Source: Saccharomycopsis malanga
Lineage: Eukaryota > Ascomycota > Saccharomycetes > Ascoideales > Saccharomycopsidaceae
NCBI GenBank assembly: GCA_004014935.1
Contig: CP025323.1
Coordinates: 2,046,001-2,110,000 of the forward strand
Direction of reading: 5' to 3'
DNA: 64,000 nt
The translations under genes and the position numbers were made by a program. Positions 52,730-63,640 of the stretch are shown here, piece after piece; within the stretch, counting starts at the first letter, position 1, and every line of letters begins with the position of its first letter. The notes under the pieces were generated by a model that worked only from the letters and a program-made list of their open reading frames with translations, was not told the DNA's origin and searched no databases.

Positions 52730-55700
52730 ATGGCTCCGCAGTGGATACCTCAGAATATACAGAAGCGTCTTCTTCGCTATGTTCTTCAGCAGCTTTCGTT
52801 ATTTTCGGAGATCAATCTTTCTGACTTGGATGTGTCCTTAGGATATTTGAATCTCAAGAATGTTCTTCTCAACCCAGAGTGTTTTAAGATACCGGGGATG
52901 TTTCTCCGTAGCGGCAAGATTGCGAATATGAATCTCAATCTCACGGTATCTGACGGCATTGTTATCAATGGCAACGATATAGAGGTGATTCTTGTATTAG
53001 CGTCTTCCAAAGGTTCTCTTGTCTCGCCCAGTAGGTCTACGTTTGAGCATGCACAAGAATTCAGTCTAGCGCGGTCCAGAGCAGATTTGGCGTCCAGTGT
53101 GATGCCTCACGAGCATGGAGATGAAGTGTCTAGTGATGATGATATTTCGTCTACATCCAGTTGTTCGGAAAAGAACGAAGCGGACAAAAAGCCCATGGAA
53201 GGAAATACTTTTTATTCGAGTTATGTCAACAAGGCAGTAGAGCTTGCGCTTTCCAAATTGCAGTTTAATGTCACCAATGTGATTGTCAAAGTTATTATTA
53301 GTGAATCAAGCAACGGGTTGAACCATTCTCAAGCCGACTCGTTCTTTATTCTGATCGACAGTGTCAGTTGGAATTACGAGAACGAAAAAGACAAGGCGGT
53401 AAACATTGTAGGATTCAAGATATTCACAGAGAAGGAAAGTAAAACTAAGAAGAGTAAACCTTCGCCCAGTAAAAAAAGTAACAAAAGTAATAATCTAGAT
53501 AGTGTACCAGAAGAGGCAAACGGACTGTCGAGCCCTGCCAGTGACAATTATGACTCCGATAATGAAGATTATAGCCAAATGATGACATCGTCGTTTCTTC
53601 CTGCTAAACAGGGCAAAGATAGTAACATTCTGGAAGACAGCGATGACAATGACGATGCCATGTTCATGAGTGCCAATTCACACATGTCACAAACCATGAT
53701 GATGACTCTCAATAAGCTCCGTGAGTCAGAACAACGAAACGAGGAGCCGGCAATGAAAAGCAGTGATATGGAGAAAGAACGGCTTATTAAGAGCATTTAT
53801 GAAACCGCCACAGGAAGAAGCAGCGTCCTAGATTCCAATTTCAAACGACTGGTACATAGTAACAGTGAACATTATTCCACTATATTGTCTTCTTCTGACG
53901 TTGAAAACCGCGTGTATTATCTCTCGATATCCTCCATAGTTGTCAAGTTTGTTGGCTTGCTAGAGATTGAAAACTTGGACATTTTAGTAGATCAACTCAA
54001 TGTATCGTTCAAGACCTGTGAACAAGAAAACCCATCCTTGTTTGACATCATTCTCAATTTTGTAAAGCAGTTCGACAAGGCCAGCAAGTTGAACTCGTAT
54101 CTTGCCAGGAGAAACAACGCCAAGCTGCGCAACTACAGCAATCTAGCTTCAGGAAGCAGCGTCACAATTGGGAAAGCCAAGCCGTCCCACGAGAAAACAG
54201 AGTCTCTGGGTACACGAGACACATTGCATTGGTTTTCTAAGCTTAAAGTCAAGCAGCTAGCAGTGGCTTTGGAAGCGTTTGTCTTGCCAGACGGTCTGTT
54301 TGAACAGGCATCTGATAACTATATCTTCAGGGCATTTGACATCAACATCGTTAGAAAGAACCCATATCTTGTTTATGGGGGAATTGAATCGATTCTACTT
54401 GAGAACAATTCTGAAACGTTGTTCGAATTCAGAAATGACGAAGGCACCGAAGGCACCGACGGCGAAGATTTGAGGTTTGAGTATTTAGTCAATCTTGCTA
54501 CCCATAAAGCAGATATTACAGTCCTATGCTCAAAGGTGGCCGAGTTGGAATTAGACTTTTCAGTGGTTGTTTCTATATTGAACAAAGTGTACAGGATCAT
54601 GCCTATATTGGATGCTGTCAGTAAACTTCAAAACACCTTAGAGCAACCCCCAGCAGCGACAGCAAGACAGCCTGGCTCATTAGCGTCATCGTTGATATTC
54701 CAAAAGTACGCCAACAATAATTACAGCTCAACCTGCAATTTGGTCACAGTCCAGACAAATTCAGTTCATGGAAAAATATATTTACAAGAAAAAAGCGGCT
54801 TGTACGTTGATATATTACCTCTAGACTATAATTCACAGCATGGGAAACTAGTCATACCGAAAATCATCATATCCCAGATTACCAATAAAGAGATTGGCAA
54901 GTCTATCGGAACCCTTTCTAAACTAACATTAACACATTATCCGAAACACCATCAAATCACGTCATTTGATGTTTCGAACAAAGAAACCGTTTATTTGGCA
55001 GAATCCGTTTTGGAAATCAACTCTGTCACGTTGGAAAACACACTAGTGAGCTTCTCGAGTCTCGTTTCCAACATTGAACTGTTCTCTAAACAGATAATGC
55101 AAGCAGTAGACTCACCAGTCATCCCACAGGACCCCGAAACTTTGCTTGCACGTAACAACCGCAAGGTCCGGTTGTCAAATACTGTTTATTTGAACTCAAA
55201 TTCTAACATTAAACTACATGTCAAGATTGCGAAACTAAAAGCCTCCGTCACCGATATCAACAAGCTGTTTGGAGACATTATAGGCCATGTAAGTAATATA
55301 CATGTCAACATATTTACGGACTCAGCAATGCAATTGTTGGTAAATCAACAATTGTTCGTCATGCGAGTATTTGACAAGAAAAAGTCATTCGTATCAGAAG
55401 ATTCGCTTGACGGTAAGAACTCGGATGGATTAGAACAGATTGCCAGTATGTCTAATCCCGAAAATATTGCGTTGCCGTTGATAGGAATCAAGTTTGCCAA
55501 TAGTAATGGACGAGGGTTTGTGAGAAATTTGAAAATTGAATATTACGCTTCATGGCTTTCGATGTTTGAGGCTCAACAAGAACAGACTGCAAAACAAGAA
55601 GAGAAGAAACAAGTCGGTTCAAACGAAACAAAGACAAGTATAAAATTACGATTGGTAGACTGTGTGATTGGTTTAAACCCAAGCAGGTTACACTCGAAAG

Positions 55701-58573
55701 CAATGTTACTTGTGGACAGAGGAAATGTTGATGTCTATATTGGTAATGAGCTATTTGTTAAATCACAACTACGTAATATTTCATTACTACTTATAGATGA
55801 TGTAAAGAATGTTTTGGGCTATAATGATACAAGAAAACACCGGCAATGGATGACCAACAAAAGACATGGCAGTAATAGTTCGCTGAACTCTATTCCTTCT
55901 TGGTCACAATTGTCATGGCATTTGAGCCGGGGTTTTATCTCTGTTGGCACAATCAATTCTCTCAATATGCTGATAATAAAAAACAGCGAGGCCAAACTAA
56001 AAAAGATGACGGGCCATGAAAATGCAGTTTTGGACTTGAAAATCGATGCTGATGTTTGCAAAATAGAAGTTTGTGCTGACAGCTCACAGGCATTGACACA
56101 ATTATTGGTAGATTTGAAGCAACCAATCGTTTTGAGTGATGAGCAGAAATTCAGCGTGAGTCCGGGAAAAGACCTTGATGTTTTTGCCAATGTGGATGAA
56201 AATGCCTTTGCTCCTGAAGTGCCCGATAATGGTTTCACTGAAGGATTGCAAGATACTGTGTTGCTTGAGCAACGCGATGAGTCTGATGAGGAAATAGCCA
56301 ATGAACCAATCAACATTGTTGATGACTATTACGCTACATCGCATAGTTCGTCGCAAAATGAAGACCTTGTTAACCAAAATCTAGCCAATCTTAATATTCG
56401 AACTGGAAGTGGGCTGTTAAGCAACAATTTCTCCGAAACTTCCTCTAAAGATAATTCAAACTCCCTAGAAGATACGTCGAACGATGAAAGGTCTTCGTTT
56501 TCATTCAGAGACAATCACTTCACCAACATTTCTGGCTCGTCTGGTTACGAATTTTCGACTGTTCCAATGAAATTACATTTCCTTCTCAACACAGGAAATA
56601 TTGAGATGTACGATGGCTATGACTGGCCGGAAACCAGACAGGCTATCAAAAAAGCAGTGAGAATGGTGGAAAATACTGGCTTGAAAGCTTATACTGAGGT
56701 GAAGAAGCAAAAGAGACGAGATTCTCTAGGGGATTTTGGGTTTCGTCCGTTTGAGGACGAAATCGAAGAAGATGAGATGGAAGAAGATGAAGATTTGCTC
56801 GATCGTCCAAATGTTATCGACCAGCAGTTGTATGACTCAATCCATATTAGTCTTCCTGTAGGAGCGAATCCAGAGGGCTTGGCTAGTGGAATCAATCGCG
56901 CTTTAGGAAACAGCACATCTTCGAAACGGGAGGCAGAGCTAATTCCAGATAACAAGACAAATTACAAAAAGTTAAAACTACATAGATCAAAGCATTACAA
57001 ACTCCATGTTGATCTCAGAGATTTGGAAGTGGATTGTGTGGTTTTCAACAATGATGAGCCGGATTGCCAGTTCACAGGACAAACATCAGAGGAAGATGAC
57101 TCTGAGTTGTTGTCGAGTGTAAATGTCAAAGTACGTGACTTGGAGATTGTTGACAACGTCCCCACTTCTACCTGGAACAAGTTTGCCACCTACATGCGAG
57201 AAGCAGGCGACAGAGAAGTGGGCGTCAGTATGTTTCTGCTTGAAATGCAAACGTATCGTCCGGCAGCAGGCTTGGCAGCGACGGAATCTGTTATTCGGAC
57301 AGCAGTTCTTCCTTTGCGGCTACATGTTGACCAAGATACATTGGAGTTTTTAACTCGTTTCACCATGTTCAAGGACAAGCGGTTTATGTTTGATGCTATG
57401 TATGACGACATTTTGTATGTACAACGGTTCCAGATCAACAGCGTGCACCTCAAGTTGGACTACAAGCCCAAGAAGATTGATTACTTTGGCATCCGGTCTG
57501 GAAACACAACTGAATTCATCAACTTTTTCATTCTCGACGGCGCACGTATCACATTGAAGAAGTTGGTTTTACATGGTATCGCAGGGCTTCCAAAGCTCCA
57601 TGAAGCACTCAATGCATGGTGGATGCCAGATATCCGCAGCACCCAGATAAAAGGAATCATTTCTGGTCTCACGCCGTCTCTTTCCAAAATAGGAGGAGGA
57701 GTGAAAGATTTAGTGGTTATACCGGTGAATGAGTACAAGAAAGACGGCCGTCTAGTCAACAGTCTTCAAAAGGGTGCATATGCGTTTTTCCGTACTACAA
57801 CTAACGAACTATTACGGTTTGGCGTCAAAGTTGCTGCTGGAACTCAGACCATTCTAGAAAACACAGAAGAAGCATTGGGAGGCACAGGATCCTCTGCTAG
57901 ATTGCCTAAACAGACAAAGAAATACGAGGTGCAGCTGCTGGACGAAGAAGACTATTACGATCGGATCAAAAAAAAGTCAAAGAAACGTGTTACCGAAGAC
58001 CCTGGAATGCGGATTAGTACAGAAGATGTTCCAGGCGAATTTTCAGTGCTTTCAGACTTTGTTTCCTCACCAAAAACAGCAAGGAAACGCAAGCAAAAAG
58101 GAACCACTATATTGCATTCTGCTGGAAACAGTAGCGTTATACGAGGAAACGGCCGTTACTATTCGGAAGTATACAGCGATCCAGAAGATGATGATGATCA
58201 AGAGCTAGATTTCGATAGCGAATATGACGACGACAGTGCAGAATCGCAGTCTTCAGAACAACAGAAAACAGTCAGTTTGTATGCAGACCAACCAGTTAAC
58301 ATGCAAGAAGGCGTCGCCCTAGCGTACACCAGTTTTGGCAGAAATGTTGTTCTTGCAAAAGATGCAATGGTAACTGCCGGCGGTGACGCTGCCGATAGCG
58401 GAAGTGCTAAAAAAGCACTTTATGTCATAGTCAAGGCTGCTCCAGTCGCATTGATCCGCCCAATGATAGGAACGACAGAAGCCATTTCTAAAACCTTGCT
58501 TGGTGTGACCAACCAAATCAACCCCGAGCAGAAACTAGACGCAAAGGAGAAATACAAGCCTTTTCCTAAATAG
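52730..58573 (+). CDS. ATG2: Autophagy lipid-transfer protein Atg2
   Basis: A 1947-residue protein. Its N-terminus [24 protein letters not shown] is the Atg2 chorein-like domain start (S. cerevisiae [24 protein letters not shown]). The long middle would form the hydrophobic-groove rod, interrupted by Ser/Asp-rich loops (about 120-300 and 1150-1260). The C-terminal ATG_C region shows [49 protein letters not shown] and ends [29 protein letters not shown]. Atg2 with Atg18 bridges the ER and phagophore edge and feeds phospholipid to the growing autophagosome. The first ATG is 52730; the frame is open a few codons upstream without one. It is longer than S. cerevisiae Atg2 (1592), mainly in loops. 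Confidence 0.95.
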   Translation: [1947 protein letters not shown]

Positions 58574-58789
58574 TCTTGTGCTGTTATATAGTCCTTATAG
58601 ATTTGCATTTACTGATTGTATGTGTTTTATATTTGTTTGGTTTGCTTGTAAGGATCTGGGAATGTCCACCAAATGACCAAACAGGGGAGTAAACTGGTAT
58701 TTTTACATGCTATATAAGCAAATCTAAACTTAGTTGAAACGTGGAAATCGAGATTCAAACCAGTAAGGTAGCAGATCTGCCAAACCGTT

Positions 58790-58862
58790 TTTACTGACTT
58801 TTCTAGAGCTTACTTGGACAAGACTATATCTAAGTCATATTTCAGAAAATACCTTTGAGAGA
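58790..58862 (-). mobile_element. Family B internal fragment
   Basis: GCTTACTTGGACAAGACTATATCTAAGTCATATTTCAG corresponds to the internal block seen reversed at 44990-45025. No head or tail is attached. Confidence 0.4.
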
Positions 58863-59132
58863 AGGAAATAGCTGTTGAATAGTAAGATTGGCACAGCACC
58901 TATTTAACCACAGTTTGCTCTATTGTATTTGAACATTGGAGACGCTAGCAGGTAAACAGTGGATTTAATGTTTTGTATAGTTGCACTCATTGAATACTAA
59001 AGTAAGTGGCAGTATCTGTAACGTTTTCCCCCTACTTGAATCTTCTATACTATCTTTCAATGGCACTAGAGCATTAGCACAGTAGAAAAATGCTTTCCAA
59101 AATAAACTCAAGAGAAGCAGATAAAATAGTAA

Positions 59133-59420
59133 GCCACTGGGCCGTATGGCTCCTCCTTTAGAAGAGTGTTACTCGCTACTTTTTACGATGCTGAACATGA
59201 TTTCATAGGCAAGTGCAACGACCTTGATCAAAGTCTAGTGCTTACTTTCAACCAATTAAGTGAGAATATTATGATAAACAGGACATCATCGGATTTTACC
59301 AAGTTCTCTTAGATATAGCACGTATATACAAAACTGATATGTACTGAGCTCGAAATATTTATATAATCTTATATAGCGAGCCCAGTACATATCAGGCTCG
59401 AAATATATGATATTATCATT
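59133..59420 (+). mobile_element. Family B SINE-like copy with duplicated tail
   Basis: Starts GCCACTGGGCCGTATGGCTC, then CTTTTTACGATGCTGAACATGATTTCATAGGCAAGTGCAAC, AGTCTAGTGCTTACTTTC and GGATTTTACCAAGTTCTCTTAGATATAGCACG. The tail TGATATGTACTGAGCTCGAAATAT is followed by an inverted piece of itself (GCGAGCCCAGTACATATCA) near 59375-59395. Confidence 0.7.
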
Positions 59421-60083
59421 AAGATTGATTTCCAAATATGGTTCCAATGGTAGGCGTAAAAATGAATGCGACCTACTTTGATAGAAGACATGTCTACTAG
59501 GGGTTTTCTTTCGTCTACTAAGATTGGCTTTCAATGCAATTCACTAGACGTCGTTCAAGTCACTCAATAAAGTAAATTGCCTATTGCCTATCTGATAAAT
59601 TTGTACTCGTATGCATATCATTTGCAACCCCAAGATATTAAATATGCCAATTTTACCAGTGTTGAGTTGTTCTGGTACTATTCTTGGAGTAAACAAAAAC
59701 TTCTTAAATTGATTTCAAGCAGTTTCATCCATATTTACACAGCATTGTAGCTCAACTCTTAGTTCATGATATGGTAAACCAAAAAACTTTTTCATTTTCC
59801 AACCTGTATTGGTCCAATTCTACAACTTGTGCCAAACTGTGGTATATTTTGAATAGCATACCAGATTTACCATTAAACATCACACATGTTTGAATACAAG
59901 ATTTATATGTCGCTGATACAGTGTTGCTCCTATGGTAAATCCTCTTTACTGGTACGACGCATCCCACGCTACAATTCTATGGATCCCATAGCTTCTGGCC
60001 AACAATAAAACGACTTCACTTCCACTTTAATTGTGAGTAGCACTTTATTATTCAGTGCTTTATTTATACACTTTATAGCATTC

Positions 60084-60539
60084 ATGACCATGTTGTTCAA
60101 TAAAAACGCTCTTTTTGCTGCTGCGGTTCTTCTAAGTGACACTGTGAAGGCCGAAGACTTGACATCTGTCATTCATTCTGAAGCGTCTGCTCTTCTAAAT
60201 GGTGAAAGTATGTCAATGGCTTTACTGGTTGCCTCAGAATTTGGCTTGGACACTGCTGCACTTGTCAATACATTGAGTTCTTTGGCAACGGCCACCTCTA
60301 TAGATTCCAATAATGTAGCCCGTTTCAGCTCAGCTTATGAAGCTTTGGCAGGCTATCAGGACGACAGTCCTGTGACTGTCTCAACATCCACTGAGTCCGG
60401 AGATGCCTCTACTTCTGGAAGTTTCACTCTGAATAATGCTGCTCCCAAATTTGGCGCCTTACAGTTGAGTGATCTCCATTGGACTGTTGCTGTCAGCGGG
60501 GCTACTGCCGGCATCATCACAGTTTTATCCTTACTTTAG
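60084..60539 (+). CDS. Small GPI-anchored secreted protein, paralogue of the next gene
   Basis: A 151-residue protein. The N-terminus MTMLFNKNALFAAAVLLSDTVKA is a signal peptide. The mature part (EDLTSVIHSEASALLNGESMS...FGLDTAALVNTLSSLATATS) matches the next gene at about 40 percent by eye. A Ser/Thr-rich stretch follows, and the C-terminus (WTVAVSGATAGIITVLSLL) is a hydrophobic GPI-attachment tail. ER entry and attachment to the membrane or wall are expected. I do not recognise a named family. The frame is open further upstream, but 60084 is its first ATG; a second Met lies two codons on. Confidence 0.65.
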   Translation: MTMLFNKNALFAAAVLLSDTVKAEDLTSVIHSEASALLNGESMSMALLVASEFGLDTAALVNTLSSLATATSIDSNNVARFSSAYEALAGYQDDSPVTVSTSTESGDASTSGSFTLNNAAPKFGALQLSDLHWTVAVSGATAGIITVLSLL

Positions 60540-61813
60540 ATATTGGCAGAAACATGATTTTACATATTTTTTGTTAATTATACTTTATTTACGAGTTATG
60601 CACAAGTTAAAAATGCTGTTACTTGCAGGCTGTATATTATACCTTTGCTCTTTAGCGGCTTAATTTTAAAGATCCACCAAATGTTGGGCTTGTGTGAATA
60701 ATAAATACAACTTTCGTTATTCCAATAGATGTTCCCCATTAAAAATACTTGATTTATATCAATCCTGCACTATATAGTGATTCTTGCCCATTTTCTGCCC
60801 AATATGTACCTGTCACGTTTAACTGCAGTATTTTTAAACAATTGGTATCTTTTTAGATGTCTTCTTGTTTGTTTTAATCTTTAATCTGCAATGGGAAGTT
60901 CTCGTATTTAATTACTACAGTGCTCGGTTTCAATATCTTCTACTACTTTGCTGAATTTTATTCATTTAAGCTTTAACAGTTGTTTGCCAACGTTTGCAAA
61001 TAGGAAACGAAATATTTAAAACCTCATTTGCCCATAAAAGTTGACCAGATTATAAACATCACGACTATGTAATATCAGAACCTTATAAAATGTTTTGCTC
61101 AAAAGGTATCGGCCCAAACAGCACTTATTATTTACCAACTTTCATTAATTTACACATATCAACATTTCCTGTCTTTTTTACTGACTCAAATACATTTAAC
61201 AAGCCCATTTGAACATAAAACCCAAACATTTCACTCCAATAATGGATAAATGCCTTAATTTGGCCCCACAATAATCCATCTCAACGTCCCAGATGTGCCT
61301 GCGGTCTGGCGTATTCGGTGCATAGGAGATGCGTCGCGCTGCATTGATCCATCTTTTCGCTGTTTTCAGCTAGACATTGAACGATCATAAAATGAAAAAT
61401 AGGGCCAATTAGGACAGCTTATCATCAGAAAATTGCTTTTTCACCCACCAAGTTTTATCAAAACTTGGAGACAATTCCATCGAAATGGAAAATCACATCT
61501 ATTATGACCATATTGTTTATAAGCGAGAAAGGCTGGGCACAACGTGCATCGTAAAATTAGAGTCTTGATTTACCATAATAGGGGCCCGTGGGACTCCTCT
61601 TACCCCGAAATAGTCTATAGCAAGATACTGGGCCTGCCCAAGGTATTCATTTTAAGACACTATCTAGCCCACCTCAAACTAGCATGCAGGTTTCTGCATA
61701 TACTTGCATACCATATATATAAATTCATATAAATAGTGAACAATTTTTCACCATTCTGGAAAACGAGCTGTTTGACTTTAAATTCTATTGTCATTATTGT
61801 ACAACTAACAAAA
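60540..61813. other. Gap between the two GPI-protein genes
   Basis: 1.27 kb of AT-rich sequence without a recognised repeat or gene. It is long for a tandem pair, leaving room for a full promoter for the second gene. Confidence 0.45.
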
Positions 61814-62596
61814 ATGTTACTCCAAAAAACCGTTTCTGCCTCTGTCCTTCTTGCTGGGTCTGTTTCTGCCTTTTCTTCCGATGCTATAAATGCTATTCAT
61901 TCTCAAGCCTCTATTGTTCTCAATAACCCTAGAGCTAAATCAATTGCTTTGAATGTAGCCTCTGCTGCTGGTGTCGATACTGCAGACTTTGTTCATTCTT
62001 TAGAGTATTTGGCCACTGGAACTCTTGATTCTAGCGTGTTGTCCCGCTATGCTGCTCTTACTGCTGCTTACGGCGACGATGACGACAGTTCCAATACTGA
62101 GACATATACTGATAGTTCTGATACTGATTTTTATACAGACAGTGACAGTTCCTACTACCAAAGCAGTAGTTTGACTTCTTCTTCTGCTTCTTCTTCTGCT
62201 TCTGCATCTGCATCTGCATCTGCTTCTGCTTCTTCTATTTCTTCCACATCTTCTTCTGCTGCTTCTTCTGCTGCTTCTTCTGCTGCTTCTTCTGCTGACT
62301 TGGCATCTTCCACTATTTCCAAGACCGTTTCCGAAACTTCTTATTCTTCAAACATCACATCAGTTGAATCTGCTGCCAAATCCACTTTAAAGACTTCTTC
62401 TTTACATTCTTCTAAAAACCACACTTCCGCAGAATCTGCTGCCAAATCTTCTTCAAAAGCTTCTTCCTCTGCTTCTTCTGGCACTTCTTCTGGAAGCGCC
62501 GCCAACAAACTTTCTTTCAACTATGTGGATCTTAGCTGGGCATCAGGTGCCAGTATTGCTGTTGCCGGTCTTGTTGGAATTTTAGCTATAATCTAA
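61814..62596 (+). CDS. Ser/Ala-rich GPI-anchored cell-wall protein
   Basis: A 260-residue protein. A signal peptide (MLLQKTVSASVLLAGSVSAF) precedes a compact N-terminal domain (about 20-90: SDAINAIHSQASIVLNNPRAKSIALNVASAAGVDTADFVHSLEYLATGTL) shared with the upstream gene. An acidic Asp/Ser/Tyr segment follows, then a long Ser/Ala low-complexity stalk (about 115-235) written in TCT/GCT/GCA repeats, and a GPI tail (SAANKLSFNYVDLSWASGASIAVAGLVGILAII). The stalk should be heavily O-mannosylated. This looks like a structural or adhesive wall protein, but the family is not one I can name. The start is the first ATG of the frame; the frame is open upstream. Confidence 0.72.
   Translation: MLLQKTVSASVLLAGSVSAFSSDAINAIHSQASIVLNNPRAKSIALNVASAAGVDTADFVHSLEYLATGTLDSSVLSRYAALTAAYGDDDDSSNTETYTDSSDTDFYTDSDSSYYQSSSLTSSSASSSASASASASASASSISSTSSSAASSAASSAASSADLASSTISKTVSETSYSSNITSVESAAKSTLKTSSLHSSKNHTSAESAAKSSSKASSSASSGTSSGSAANKLSFNYVDLSWASGASIAVAGLVGILAII
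62180..62294 (+). repeat. In-frame Ser/Ala microsatellite in the wall protein gene
   Basis: Repeats of TCTGCA/TCTGCT and GCTGCTTCT units encode SASASA and SAASSAASS tracts. Copy number probably varies between strains, changing stalk length. Confidence 0.6.
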
Positions 62597-63284
62597 TGAT
62601 TATTTTAGACAATTTTCAGATCCACACTGCTATCGTTTTCTTCAACAAAACAACAAGATAGCCCTTTTAACGTTTATTTCCATCTTCTAGACTAATGATT
62701 TTCTTTCTTACTAGATTGTCTTGTTACCTTCTTAATTTAATACTCTACTGTTTATACAATTTTTAAAGGAAAACTTGTAAAGGGCAATTTTTTGCCAATG
62801 GTTCTTGTTAAAGTAATACATCTACAGGCCTCTCCAGCTGTTAGCTCAATAGCCTTTTTGACATGTTTCTTTCTCACCAACAATCTCCTATAATGTCAAG
62901 GTTGTATTCTATCGTACCAACTTTTAGTTAATCTTTTTCCATCAATTTTTAAAATTAGTACCAACGTGATACCAACAGCCAATACTAAAGCAGACCTTCA
63001 AAAATGCATATAGCAAGATCATGTCGCTTTTCTCATTACTTTGTTGAAAAAACATCCAATCAAATATAGGTTATCAATTTGCCAGGATTGGCTGTAGTCA
63101 TATATCGCGCTTTTTTGAAAAACGCAAAAAAGAGTTAAAGCTAATTATTATTTCACATTTACCTAAAAAAAATATAAAATTGAAAAATATATAATAGTAG
63201 TAGTATGAACTAAATTTACACTGATCTATTTCAAAAAAGAGCCCAAAAAGGTAACTAAAACAGACTCCTGTGTGAATTGAGCCC

Positions 63285-63360
63285 TTCTTCTTCAAATTGG
63301 CGTCTAAAGAAAAAACAGCAAGGCACATAACCCGTCCAACTGTGCTACGGAAGCTTTTAC
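63285..63360 (-). repeat. tRNA-like sequence, family D (candidate)
   Basis: On the minus strand GCTTCCGTAGCACAGTTGG contains a perfect Pol III A box (TAGCACAGTTGG), followed by GGGTTATGTGCC, a T-rich middle and GGGCTCAATTC (B-box-like). The middle lacks a convincing anticodon arm, so it is not called a tRNA gene. Confidence 0.4.
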
Positions 63361-63361
63361 T

Positions 63362-63369
63362 CCGGGTAA
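63362..63369 (-). promoter_or_regulatory. Reb1-type site CCGGGTAA
   Basis: CCGGGTAA immediately beside a family D candidate, the same arrangement as at 19341-19348. Confidence 0.3.
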
Positions 63370-63404
63370 TCTTGACTCCCTGGTAGAGATACTACTATAT
63401 AATG

Positions 63405-63640
63405 TTTCTAATCGCATCATTAGTGGTAAACTCCTATATGCTTGTTAATCCTAAGATTTGATCAAATAGATAAATTTGGCTCCATTATTTCCTGTTTTTC
63501 TTTTACAATTGCTCTCATTGCTTCATTTTACTAATTCTTATTGGCTAATTCTTACTGGATAATTCTTATTGGTTCGACTTATCAGTCGATGCTCAAATCA
63601 TAGCCACTTCCTCTTTGTTTCGTTAAACTGATGGCAACAT
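63405..63640 (+). repeat. Family C dispersed repeat (LTR-like?), copy C4
   Basis: ATTAGTGGTAAACTCCTATATGCTTGTTAATCC matches the start of C2. TTCATTTTACTAATTCTTATTGG (with short local duplications) and CATAGCCACTTCCTCTTTGTTTCG match C1 and C2. Plus strand, like the others. Confidence 0.45.

Larger units (their letters stand above)
58574..60083. other. ATG2 to GPI-protein intergenic region
   Basis: 1.5 kb with a family B internal fragment (58790-58862, minus) and a family B copy (59133-59420). A short minus-strand open frame at 59764-59967 resembles nothing I know. Confidence 0.45.

Noticed and set aside
59764-59967. Minus-strand 67-codon frame as a transposase or other fragment
   Set aside because: No motif supports it, and it lies in a repeat-rich AT region.
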